DNA of 64,000 nt from Photobacterium pectinilyticum (GTDB lineage Bacteria; Pseudomonadota; Gammaproteobacteria; Enterobacterales; Vibrionaceae). The first letter of the stretch is position 1; the number at the start of each line of letters is the position of its first letter. The translations under genes and the position numbers were made by a program. Below the pieces are notes generated by a model that searched no databases, was not told the origin of the DNA, and saw only the letters and a list, made by a program, of their open reading frames with translations. Shown piece by piece: positions 56,881-64,000 of this stretch. Location: assembly GCF_024357955.1 (NCBI RefSeq), contig NZ_JANEYT010000002.1, positions 62,001-126,000 on the forward strand. The letters run 5' to 3'.

Positions 56881-56896
56881 TTTGCGTTAGCGCAAA
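56881..56896. promoter_or_regulatory. palindrome upstream of glpX
   Basis: TTTGCG-TTAG-CGCAAA, in the 217-bp gap between glpK and glpX. It resembles the TTGCGCG-TT-CGCGCAA site upstream of glpF. Candidate operator for a shared regulator such as GlpR; identity not proven. Confidence 0.45.
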
Positions 56897-56932
56897 AATG
56901 TTTATTTCTTGTCATTTCGCCACCAATGAACG

Positions 56933-56959
56933 AAAAAAGGCCTGCTTTCGCAGGCCTTG
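56933..56959 (-). terminator. terminator after glpK
   Basis: AAGGCCTGC, TTTC, GCAGGCCTT (56937-56958), T-run on the minus strand. Between glpK and glpX. Confidence 0.88.
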
Positions 56960-57001
56960 ATGGGGCGCAGAGGGTCACGCGAGGGTTAGGCTTTCGCCTG
57001 A

Positions 57002-58519
57002 TTAAATGTCGTCACCATCAACCGCCCAGCCTTTGGCACATTCGACTGCACGCTTCCAGCCGTTGTAGCGACGGCTTCGTTTGTCTTCATCGCTGCAGGC
57101 GATGAATTTACGGTCCAATACTGCTTTGTTCTTCAACTCATCGATGCTGCCCCAGAAGCCAACCGCAAGACCTGCTAGGTAGGCTGAGCCAAGTGCCGTC
57201 ACCTCGGTAACCACAGGGCGGTGTACCTCGGTATCCAGAATGTCAGATTGGAACTGCATCAAGAAGTTGTTGGCAACGGCGCCGCCATCGACACGCAGAG
57301 TCGCTAGCTTGATGCCAGAGTCAGCCTGCATCGCATCCAGTACGTCGCGGGTCTGGTAAGCCACACTTTCCAGCGTTGCACGGATGATGTGGTTACTGTT
57401 CACACCGCGGGTCAAGCCGACAATAGCACCACGGGCATACGGGTCCCAGTATGGTGCGCCAAGGCCGGTGAAGGCTGGTACCACATAGACACCATTAGCA
57501 CTGCCGACTTTCTCGGCAAAGTATTCGGAATCCCCGGCATCGCCAATCAATTTCACTTCGTCACGCAGCCACTGGATGGAAGCGCCGCCCATAAAGACAG
57601 CCCCTTCCAAGGCATAGGCCACTTCACCTTTCGGGCCACAAGCCAGGGTGGTCAATAGGCCGTTATGCGAGGTCACTTTTTCCTTGCCGGTATTCATCAG
57701 CAGGAAGCACCCTGTGCCGTAAGTGTTTTTCGCCTGACCTGGTTCGACACACATCTGGCCGAACAGTGCTGCTTGCTGATCACCAGCGATACCAGCGATT
57801 GGGATACGGGTACCGCCCTTACCACCAATGTTGGTCTTACCGTAGACTTCAGACGACGACTTCACTTCCGGCATCATCGATAGCGGGATATCCAGTGCTT
57901 TAAGCAGTTTTTCATCCCACTGAAGGGTATTGATGTTGAACACCATGGTACGGGAGGCATTGGTGAAGTCGGTAACGTGAACGCGTCCTTGGGTCATCTT
58001 CCAGATCAGCCACGTATCAACAGTACCAAACAATAGGTTACCGGCTTCGGCTTCTTCGCGGGCCCCTTCGACATTGTCGAGGATCCACTTGATTTTGGTG
58101 CCAGAGAAGTATGGGTCGACAACTAAGCCGGTGTTTTCACGGATGTATTCTTCAAGGCCGGCTTTTTTCAGTTCTTCGCACGTATCTGCTGTACGGCGGC
58201 ATTGCCAGACAATCGCGTTGTAAACAGGCTTACCTGTGTTCTTGTCCCAGATAATGGTGGTTTCGCGCTGGTTGGTGATACCGATACCAGCAACCTGATC
58301 GGAGCGGATCCCTGCCTTGGCCAGCACTTCAACCAGCGTTGAGCTCTGGGTGGCATAGATTTCTAGCGGATCGTGCTCGACCCATCCAGCCTTGGGATAA
58401 ATTTGGGTGAATTCACGCTGTGACGAGCACACAATATTGGCGTTGTGATCAAGCACCACTGCACGGGAGCTGGTCGTACCCTGATCCAGCGCAACAATGT
58501 ACTTTTGCTCAGTAGTCAT
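57002..58519 (-). CDS. glpK: glycerol kinase
   Basis: 505 residues. FGGY kinase: [14 protein letters not shown] phosphate loop, [53 protein letters not shown] and [17 protein letters not shown]. Phosphorylates glycerol to glycerol-3-phosphate. 111 bp after glpF; together they import and trap glycerol. Confidence 0.98.
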   Translation of the reverse strand: MTTEQKYIVALDQGTTSSRAVVLDHNANIVCSSQREFTQIYPKAGWVEHDPLEIYATQSSTLVEVLAKAGIRSDQVAGIGITNQRETTIIWDKNTGKPVYNAIVWQCRRTADTCEELKKAGLEEYIRENTGLVVDPYFSGTKIKWILDNVEGAREEAEAGNLLFGTVDTWLIWKMTQGRVHVTDFTNASRTMVFNINTLQWDEKLLKALDIPLSMMPEVKSSSEVYGKTNIGGKGGTRIPIAGIAGDQQAALFGQMCVEPGQAKNTYGTGCFLLMNTGKEKVTSHNGLLTTLACGPKGEVAYALEGAVFMGGASIQWLRDEVKLIGDAGDSEYFAEKVGSANGVYVVPAFTGLGAPYWDPYARGAIVGLTRGVNSNHIIRATLESVAYQTRDVLDAMQADSGIKLATLRVDGGAVANNFLMQFQSDILDTEVHRPVVTEVTALGSAYLAGLAVGFWGSIDELKNKAVLDRKFIACSDEDKRSRRYNGWKRAVECAKGWAVDGDDI

Positions 58520-58630
58520 AACGGTTTCCTCTCATTGTCATTATATAAGGGTAGTAGAGTGTGGTGTTCTGATCGGCCTGTGCGGGGCAGGCCGAAGATG
58601 TTCTAGGGTGTAGGGTTCAGGTGTTCGTTT

Positions 58631-59479
58631 TTAAGCATTCGCTGCTTGTTCGCCAGTCTCTTCGCACTGGTTCGGTAGGGTACAGCGATTGCCCGGCAAG
58701 TAGGTACCGATAGCTTTAGGGTATAGCCAGCCACCGAATGCGGCACCCATGATTGGTGCCAGGATGGGCACAATCATGTATGGGATATCTTTACCACCGG
58801 TCAGGGCCATATCGCCCCAGCCAGCCAAGAAGGCGAAGAATCTAGGTCCGAAATCACGCGCTGGGTTCATGGCAAAGCCCGTCAGTGGACCCAGTGAGCC
58901 ACCAATTACGGCAATCAATAGACCGATAAGTAGCGGTCCCATCGCGCCGCGAGGGGCGCCGTTTTTCTGATCACCAATGGCTAGGATAGCGAACACCAAT
59001 ACTGCGGTGATCACAAACTCCACCGCAAATGCGCCGGCAAATGACAGTGCGGCATGCGGGTAGGTTGAGAAAATCCCCGCAGTCGCCAAGCTGGCTTCGC
59101 TGCCGCGGACAATACCGTTGGCGCTTTCGAATTCAACAAACAGGTTGCTGTACAGGCCGTAGATCAATGCCGCGGTACAAAAAGCACCGAGCATTTGTGC
59201 GGTGATGTAAGGCAAGACTTTGCGTTTGTCGAAGCCGTGAAAAAGGGCCAGGGCAATGGTAACGGCAGGGTTGATATGGGCACCGGAAACGCCGGCGGTA
59301 CAGTAGATAGCGATGGCAACGCCAAGGCCCCACATGATACTAACCTCCCACTGGCCAAATTCGGCCCCGGTCAGTACCAGTGCGGCAACACAACCGACGC
59401 CAAAGAAGATCAGTAGCCCAGTACCTATGAACTCGGCCAGGCATTCGCCGAGCAGAGTATGTTGTTTTTGGGTAGTCAT
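58631..59479 (-). CDS. glpF: glycerol uptake facilitator (aquaglyceroporin)
   Basis: 282 residues, six membrane helices and two NPA boxes: N70-P-A (SGAHINPAVTIAL) and N205-P-A-R (GFAMNPARDFGPR). The Asp after the second NPA (NPARD) marks a glycerol rather than a water channel. It lets glycerol in for GlpK. Long 5' region with a palindrome and an upstream terminator; see the intergenic entry. Confidence 0.96.
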   Translation of the reverse strand: MTTQKQHTLLGECLAEFIGTGLLIFFGVGCVAALVLTGAEFGQWEVSIMWGLGVAIAIYCTAGVSGAHINPAVTIALALFHGFDKRKVLPYITAQMLGAFCTAALIYGLYSNLFVEFESANGIVRGSEASLATAGIFSTYPHAALSFAGAFAVEFVITAVLVFAILAIGDQKNGAPRGAMGPLLIGLLIAVIGGSLGPLTGFAMNPARDFGPRFFAFLAGWGDMALTGGKDIPYMIVPILAPIMGAAFGGWLYPKAIGTYLPGNRCTLPNQCEETGEQAANA

Positions 59480-59615
59480 GGTTCAGTCCTTTTGTCTAAT
59501 GTCGTAGGGGGAAAGCTATTTTTGTATTTATGTGTGGCTAATGTACTCGAATCTACCAAGAATAAAATCGGATTGAACGGAAAATGTGCGTTCGAGCATA
59601 AAATGGGTTTGTTTT

Positions 59616-59631
59616 TTGCGCGTTCGCGCAA
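59616..59631. promoter_or_regulatory. palindrome upstream of glpF
   Basis: TTGCGCG (59616-59622), TT, CGCGCAA (59625-59631), 137 bp before the glpF start. Same outer TTGCG/CGCAA as the site before glpX. Candidate operator. Confidence 0.45.
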
Positions 59632-59730
59632 ACGGTTGCCACTTAACGGGGAATTTCCCCAGTGCCACTGTTGCTTAAAGGTTGGCGAGGTTAAAACACG
59701 AATTGCGGAGGTATGTATTTGTTTCTTAAA

Positions 59731-59760
59731 TAAAAAATCCGACCTGAAAAGGTCGGATGT
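59731..59760 (-). terminator. orphan minus-strand intrinsic terminator upstream of glpF
   Basis: ATCCGACCT (59737-59745), 4-nt loop, AGGTCGGAT (59750-59758). On the minus strand TTTTTTATTT follows; on the plus strand no T-run. There is no minus-strand gene to its right before the divergent zapB, so it ends either a small RNA or a leader transcript of glpF. Confidence 0.75.
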
Positions 59761-59850
59761 GCCAGAGGGGCAAATTCTTGGATTTTTCCAAGAGAGATAC
59801 GATCATGATAAAAATTAGCACGCCGCCGCTGCATTAAAATAGAGTTTGAT
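59737..59850 (-). ncRNA. candidate small RNA or glpF leader (tentative)
   Basis: Inferred only from layout: on the minus strand a stem TCTTGGA-AAAA-TCCAAGA (about 59776-59793), a single-stranded stretch AATTTGCCCCTCTGGCAC, then the terminator hairpin with U-tail. This pattern is common in Hfq-type sRNAs. The 5' end is a guess; TATCAT and TATTTT hexamers near 59810 and 59840 could be a -10. It matches no sRNA family I know. Confidence 0.3.
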
Positions 59851-60136
59851 CGCAATTTTACGCATTTGGCTGCGATGCAGAATGAATTTTGCACGGCTTG
59901 CTCATTTCTTTTGCCAATCTTCTTGGCATTACATTTAGGCGGTATAGCAAGCGCATGGAAAGCAAGGATTTGATGAATTTCGTGCAAAATTTCCCCATTT
60001 GCTAAAAAGCATGGTATTTGTAGATGTCAGAAGGCGGTAGCCTCGTTAGAATAGGTGATAATCAATCGTAAACGTGCCTGTGGAACGTTGCCTTAACTGT
60101 TAGGGCAAATAGATAGGCTGAATACAGGTGGACAAT

Positions 60137-60379
60137 ATGTCATTAGAAATGTTCGAAAAGCTGGAAGCCAAAGTACAAATGGCTGTTGATACAATTTCCC
60201 TGCTACAAATGGAAATTGAAGAACTAAAAGAAACAAATAATGGTCTGGCGGGCGAAGCGCAAGCATTGCGTTCTAGCCGCGAAGAGCTTGAGCAAGAGAA
60301 CAGCAAACTGCGTCATGACCACGAGGCATGGCAAGAGCGCGTACGTGCGCTATTGGGCAAGATGGAACACGTTGAATAA
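60137..60379 (+). CDS. zapB: cell division protein ZapB
   Basis: 80 residues from ATG 60137 ([32 protein letters not shown]), with AGGTGG 5 nt upstream; GTG 60128 sits inside that ribosome site. The whole protein is one coiled coil. It links the Z ring to MatP and the terminus region through ZapA. It lies between glpF and rraA as in E. coli. Confidence 0.95.
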   Translation: MSLEMFEKLEAKVQMAVDTISLLQMEIEELKETNNGLAGEAQALRSSREELEQENSKLRHDHEAWQERVRALLGKMEHVE

Positions 60380-60418
60380 ACGTATTGTTGCCGGGCAGTC
60401 AATGAGCCTGCCGTGCAA

Positions 60419-60450
60419 GAAAAAACAGAGCCATTGGCTCTGTTTTTTTA
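60419..60450 (+). terminator. terminator between zapB and rraA
   Basis: AAAACAGAGCC, ATT, GGCTCTGTTTTTTT. Flanking runs make it usable for both convergent genes. Confidence 0.92.
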
Positions 60451-60473
60451 TGGGGGTTACTGACTGCAATGGA

Positions 60474-60959
60474 TTAGTCGATATCGAGCGGCTCGGGGGA
60501 GAGGATCACCCCGGTATTGTCGGCATAGATATGATCTTCCGGCAGGAAGGTGACCCCACCAAAATTGACCGCAACATCCACCTCGCCGATGCTGTTTTCA
60601 TCAGCACCAACGGGAATCGAGGCTATGGCCTGAATACCGATATCCAGTTCGTCGAGATCATCAACGTGGCGGACACAGCCATAAATGATCAACCCTTCCC
60701 ACTCGTTCTCGACGGCTAGTTGGGCAAGTTCGGCATCGATCAACGCCCGGCGCAGAGAGCCGCCGCCATCAACCAGCAATACCCGGCCAGCCCCTGCTTC
60801 TTGCAGGGCAGAACGGATTTGCCCGCAATCTTCGAAGCATTTAACCGTAGTAACCTGGCCGCCAAAGGAGCTACGACCGCCATAGGAGCTGAACATGGGT
60901 TCGACGACGTCAACTTTGTCGAGATAGATATCGCATAACTCGGACGTATTGTATTCCAT
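60474..60959 (-). CDS. rraA: ribonuclease E activity regulator RraA
   Basis: 161 residues from ATG 60959 ([35 protein letters not shown]), the E. coli length; the open frame to 61019 is not family-like. Conserved [17 protein letters not shown] and [36 protein letters not shown]. It binds RNase E and curbs mRNA decay. In E. coli it also follows menA. Confidence 0.95.
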   Translation of the reverse strand: MEYNTSELCDIYLDKVDVVEPMFSSYGGRSSFGGQVTTVKCFEDCGQIRSALQEAGAGRVLLVDGGGSLRRALIDAELAQLAVENEWEGLIIYGCVRHVDDLDELDIGIQAIASIPVGADENSIGEVDVAVNFGGVTFLPEDHIYADNTGVILSPEPLDID

Positions 60960-61093
60960 AAGCGCGCTTCTTCTGTGGCAATTGAAAAGGGTGGACTGGC
61001 CGCTGGCAGCAGCGACCAATCTTAACTTGTTGAAAGTATAACCAGTTGTTTAGCCTTCGTACAAGGATATATCCCTGTTAACTTCAAGGATAT

Positions 61094-62005
61094 TCAGGCA
61101 GCAGCCAATACTACGCCAGCGGCGAACAACAAGTTGGTGAGCAATGCACATTTGACCATGGTGGCCATCATTGGGCGCAGTGCGGCACCGTCTGCCGATT
61201 GCAGTACCTGTTTACCGTGCTTGAACAGTAGCGGTAAGCTGAGGATAAACAACCAGCCAAACGGAGAGTGCAGCTCCAGCAAGGCAAACAAGGCGAGGCA
61301 GAGTACGCTGCCAAAAAGTAGGAACAAGTGGTATTTACGGCCCCACTCTGGTCCCATGCGTACTGCCAGTGTCAGTTTTCCACATTCGCGATCGTTGTCG
61401 ATATCACGTAAGTTATTGATATTTAGAACGCCTACCGCCAGCAGGCCGCAAGCCGTCGCCGGTAGCATGATGATTGAATCAATTTGTCCGGCTTGCAGGT
61501 AATAGGTGCCAGCCACGCCCAGCCAGCCGAAGAACATCAATACTGACAGATCGCCCAAACCCCGGTAGCCATAGGGCTTGTTACCGACGGTATAGGCAAT
61601 CGAGGCGGCAATAGCCATTAGGCCAAGCAGTATGAAACCGACCATATCCTGCAGGTTATTGGTGGCGATAAAAATCAGGCTCAGGCCGCTGGCTGCGGTC
61701 AAGATGGTGTTGAGGATCATCGCCTTACGCATCGCCGTCTGGGTGACCATGCCAGATTGGATCGCACGCTGGGGGCCCAATCGCTGGTCGTTATCTGTGC
61801 CTTTGACGGCATCACCGTAGTCATTGGCGAGGTTGGAGAGTATTTGCAATAACAGTGCGGTCAGCAGGGCAAGACCTGCAATGACTGCGGAGAAACTTCC
61901 TTGCCATCCTGCTACTGCACTGCCACAAACAATTGAGGCGATGGCCAGGGGCAGGGTCTTCGGCCTTGCCGCATCGAGCCAAATTGCGAGAGAAGATGAT
62001 TTCAT
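61094..62005 (-). CDS. menA: 1,4-dihydroxy-2-naphthoate polyprenyltransferase
   Basis: 303 residues, UbiA superfamily, about eight membrane helices. The Asp-rich prenyl site NLANDYGDAVKGTDNDQRLGPQRAI (N-x-x-N-D-x3-D-x4-D) and second motif NNLRDIDNDRECGKLTLAVRMG are intact. It attaches the isoprenoid tail in menaquinone synthesis. menA-rraA order conserved. Confidence 0.95.
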   Translation of the reverse strand: MKSSSLAIWLDAARPKTLPLAIASIVCGSAVAGWQGSFSAVIAGLALLTALLLQILSNLANDYGDAVKGTDNDQRLGPQRAIQSGMVTQTAMRKAMILNTILTAASGLSLIFIATNNLQDMVGFILLGLMAIAASIAYTVGNKPYGYRGLGDLSVLMFFGWLGVAGTYYLQAGQIDSIIMLPATACGLLAVGVLNINNLRDIDNDRECGKLTLAVRMGPEWGRKYHLFLLFGSVLCLALFALLELHSPFGWLFILSLPLLFKHGKQVLQSADGAALRPMMATMVKCALLTNLLFAAGVVLAAA

Positions 62006-62097
62006 AATGTGATCTTAAACCGGTAAACAAGTAGGTGCTTATTATGGCGTAACTGTAGCAGGGGGCAACTTTATCGCCACTTTGTTTGTTTGAGAAC

Positions 62098-62128
62098 AAA
62101 AAAACGGCACCTCTAAGAGTGCCGTTTG
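62098..62128 (-). terminator. terminator after hslU
   Basis: AAACGGCAC, CTCTAAGA loop, GTGCCGTTT (62102-62127); minus strand then T-run (A7 before). 23 bp past the hslU stop; separates hslVU from menA. Confidence 0.88.
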
Positions 62129-62149
62129 ATGGGATCAGCGAATGCCGAG

Positions 62150-63481
62150 CTACAGGATAAAGCGGCTCAGATCTTCGTCTTCAACCAGTTCACCCAAGCG
62201 TGAAGTGACATAGGCACCGTCAATCACAATCTGGTCGCCGGATTTTTCAGAGGCATCGTAAGACAGCTCTTCCATCAGGCGTTCCATGACGGTGTGAAGA
62301 CGGCGGGCTCCGATATTTTCGGTACGCTCGTTCACTTGCCATGCGGCTTCGGCCAGCTTGTCGATACCGCTCTCGTCAAAATCTATGTTAACCGATTCGG
62401 TCGCCATCAAGGCTTTGTACTGCTCGGTCAACGAGGCATTCGGCTCGGTCAGGATACGTTTGAAATCGTTACTGGTTAGTGCTTCAAGTTCAACACGGAT
62501 TGGCAAGCGGCCTTGCAGCTCAGGGATAAGATCCGATGGCTTGGCGACCTGGAACGCGCCAGAGGCAACAAACAGGATGTGGTCGGTACGGACCATGCCG
62601 TGCTTGGTTGATACCGTGCTGCCTTCTACCAACGGAAGCAGGTCACGCTGTACCCCTTCGCGAGATACATCTGGGCCAGAGGTGTCACCACGCTTGCAGA
62701 TCTTGTCGATTTCATCGAGAAATACGATACCGTTATTCTCGACAGCAAAAATCGCCTGCTCTTTCAGCTCTTCTTGGTTGACCAGTTTTGCTGCTTCTTC
62801 CTCGGTCGCGGCTTTCATCGCGTCCTTGATTTTCATCTTGCGCTTATTGGTGGTGTTACCCGCCAGATTCTGGAACATGCCCTGAAGCTGGTTGGTCATC
62901 TCTTCCATGCCAGGAGGAGCCATGATCTCGACGCCCATCTGTGGGGCCGCTACATCAATTTCGATTTCCTTGTCATCCAGCTTGCCTTCACGCAGCTTTT
63001 TGCGGAATGACTGACGTGCCGATGAACTGTTGTCCGCTTCTTCGTTCTGTCCCCACGCATCGCGTGCCGGTGGTAGCAGGATGTCGAGGATACGGTCTTC
63101 GGCCAGCTCTTCAGCACGGAAACGGACTTTTTCGGTTGCCTGCTGGTGGGTCATTTTTATCGCCACATCTGTCAGATCGCGGATAATGGTTTCGACTTCT
63201 TTACCCACGTAGCCGACCTCGGTGAACTTGGTCGCTTCTACTTTGATGAACGGCGCATTGGCCAGTTTTGCCAGGCGACGGGCGATTTCAGTTTTACCGA
63301 CACCGGTCGGGCCGATCATCAGGATATTTTTCGGTGTTACTTCAACACGCAGCTCTTCGGGTAGCTGCATGCGGCGCCAGCGGTTACGCAGGGCAATGGC
63401 CACCGCACGCTTGGCTTTGTCCTGACCGATGATATGGCGGTCAAGCTCGTGGACGATTTCGCGAGGAGTCATATCAGACAT
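62150..63481 (-). CDS. hslU: ATP-dependent protease ATPase subunit HslU
   Basis: 443 residues. AAA+ unfoldase: Walker [18 protein letters not shown], Walker [12 protein letters not shown], pore loop GYVGKEVE, I-domain in the middle (118-240), sensor 2 in [17 protein letters not shown], and the C-terminal LSRFIL that inserts into HslV. It unfolds substrates for HslV. 9 bp after hslV. Confidence 0.98.
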   Translation of the reverse strand: MSDMTPREIVHELDRHIIGQDKAKRAVAIALRNRWRRMQLPEELRVEVTPKNILMIGPTGVGKTEIARRLAKLANAPFIKVEATKFTEVGYVGKEVETIIRDLTDVAIKMTHQQATEKVRFRAEELAEDRILDILLPPARDAWGQNEEADNSSSARQSFRKKLREGKLDDKEIEIDVAAPQMGVEIMAPPGMEEMTNQLQGMFQNLAGNTTNKRKMKIKDAMKAATEEEAAKLVNQEELKEQAIFAVENNGIVFLDEIDKICKRGDTSGPDVSREGVQRDLLPLVEGSTVSTKHGMVRTDHILFVASGAFQVAKPSDLIPELQGRLPIRVELEALTSNDFKRILTEPNASLTEQYKALMATESVNIDFDESGIDKLAEAAWQVNERTENIGARRLHTVMERLMEELSYDASEKSGDQIVIDGAYVTSRLGELVEDEDLSRFIL

Positions 63482-63490
63482 AGCCCTTCC

Positions 63491-64000
63491 TTATTCTTCA
63501 AGCTCTTCAATGGTGTGGAACTGGTTGGTGAAGACGCAAATATCACCGGCAATAGTCAGTGATTTTTCGGCGATTTCACGGGCGCTGAGATCGGTGTTTT
63601 CCAGCAGTGCGGTTGCTGCCGCCTGGGCGAAGTTGCCGCCTGAGCCAATCGCAATCAGATCGTTTTCAGGCTGAACTACATCACCGTTGCCGGTGATGAT
63701 CAGTGAGCCGGTTTCATCCGCGACAGCCAGTAGGGCTTCCAGTTTGCGTAGCATACGGTCGGTACGCCAGTCTTTTGCTAGTTCCACAGCTGCTTTTAGC
63801 AAGTGGCCTTGGTGCATTTCCAGCTTGCGCTCGAAACGTTCAAATAGGGTGAAGGCGTCCGCTGTGCCGCCAGCAAAGCCAGCCAGAACTTTGTTGTTGT
63901 ATAAACGGCGTACTTTGCGGGCGTTACCTTTCATGACGGTGTTGCCAAGGGACACCTGGCCATCACCTGCGATAACGACTTTACCGTTTCGACGAACAGA
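63491..64000 (-). CDS. hslV: ATP-dependent protease peptidase subunit HslV (5' end cut by window)
   Basis: 170 codons visible including the stop; the frame continues to the right edge ([20 protein letters not shown]...), where family members have about five more residues including the catalytic Thr at position 2. That end lies outside the window. [24 protein letters not shown] and [20 protein letters not shown] match the family. It forms the proteolytic double ring with HslU. An internal ATG at 63955 is not the true start. Confidence 0.97.
   Translation of the reverse strand, partial: SVRRNGKVVIAGDGQVSLGNTVMKGNARKVRRLYNNKVLAGFAGGTADAFTLFERFERKLEMHQGHLLKAAVELAKDWRTDRMLRKLEALLAVADETGSLIITGNGDVVQPENDLIAIGSGGNFAQAAATALLENTDLSAREIAEKSLTIAGDICVFTNQFHTIEELEE

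Larger units (their letters stand above)
59480..60136. promoter_or_regulatory. divergent glpF / zapB intergenic region (657 bp)
   Basis: No convincing gene. Contains AATGTGCGTTCGAGCAT (59583-59599, loosely like half-sites of GlpR operators), the palindrome TTGCGCG-TT-CGCGCAA (59616-59631), an orphan minus-strand terminator (59731-59758), and a hairpin TCTTGGA/TCCAAGA at about 59776-59793. A minus frame of 98 codons at 59691-59987 is not protein-like. The zapB promoter must lie in the right part. Confidence 0.6.

Noticed and set aside
59691..59987. 98-codon minus-strand frame in the glpF-zapB gap
   Set aside because: Crosses the strong terminator hairpin, has no ribosome site, and its composition is not protein-like.

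Overview
This window looks like a piece of the main chromosome of a marine gammaproteobacterium of the family Vibrionaceae. The evidence is gene content and order: nfuA-comF-bioH-(unknown)-tex-greB-ompR-envZ, rpmBG-mutM-coaD next to a lipopolysaccharide core locus, and cpxAR/cpxP-pfkA-tpiA. The base composition by eye is mid-range, so a Photobacterium- or Grimontia-like genome fits better than a low-GC Vibrio. This is inference; no database was searched. No rRNA, tRNA, CRISPR array, prophage or intact insertion sequence was recognised.

Layout. 1-12 kb: haem O synthase (end of a cytochrome oxidase locus), a MATE exporter, a 3D-domain protein, Fe-S carrier NfuA, ComF, BioH, two unknown genes, Tex, GreB and the OmpR/EnvZ two-component system. 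12-25 kb: recG-trmH-spoT-rpoZ-gmk, a GNAT-nitrilase fusion, yicC, rph-pyrE (with an attenuator), slmA, coaBC, radC. 25-39 kb: rpmB-rpmG, mutM, a UDP-glucuronate 4-epimerase, coaD, then the LPS inner-core/lipid A locus (heptosyltransferase, kdkA, waaA, three AT-richer glycosyltransferase genes, O-antigen ligase, lpxM, hldD). 39-50 kb: TetR regulator, yibQ, envC, gpmM, yibN, secB, gpsA, cysE, trmL and the Cpx envelope-stress system with a clear CpxR box before cpxP. 51-60 kb: central carbon metabolism (pfkA, tpiA, glpX, glpK, glpF) with a ferredoxin-NADP reductase and its linked regulator. 60-64 kb: zapB, rraA, menA, hslU and the 3'-terminal portion of hslV, which runs off the right edge.

How the genes work together. 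Much of the window serves the envelope: Kdo transfer and phosphorylation, heptose precursor and transfer, core glycosylation, O-antigen ligation, lipid A acylation, septal murein hydrolysis control (EnvC), and envelope sensing (OmpR/EnvZ, Cpx). Glycerol uptake and phosphorylation (GlpF, GlpK), glycerol-3-phosphate formation by GpsA, and FBPase II, PfkA, TpiA and GpmM form a glycolysis/gluconeogenesis set. Gene order matches the E. coli 81-82 min and 88 min regions closely, with dut, grxC, fieF and kbl-tdh absent from their E. coli positions.

Most notable signals not explained by ordinary genes: (i) three copies of a short inverted-repeat element (two of 46 bp, one of 160 bp), each flanked by a 3-bp TTA/TAA direct repeat and each lying between convergent genes; (ii) a perfect intrinsic-terminator hairpin inside the signal-peptide codons of envC; (iii) an orphan minus-strand terminator about 260 bp upstream of glpF with no gene in front of it, a small-RNA or leader-attenuator candidate; (iv) a perfect 20-bp-arm palindrome upstream of gpmM; and (v) matching TTGCG/CGCAA palindromes before glpX/glpK and glpF.
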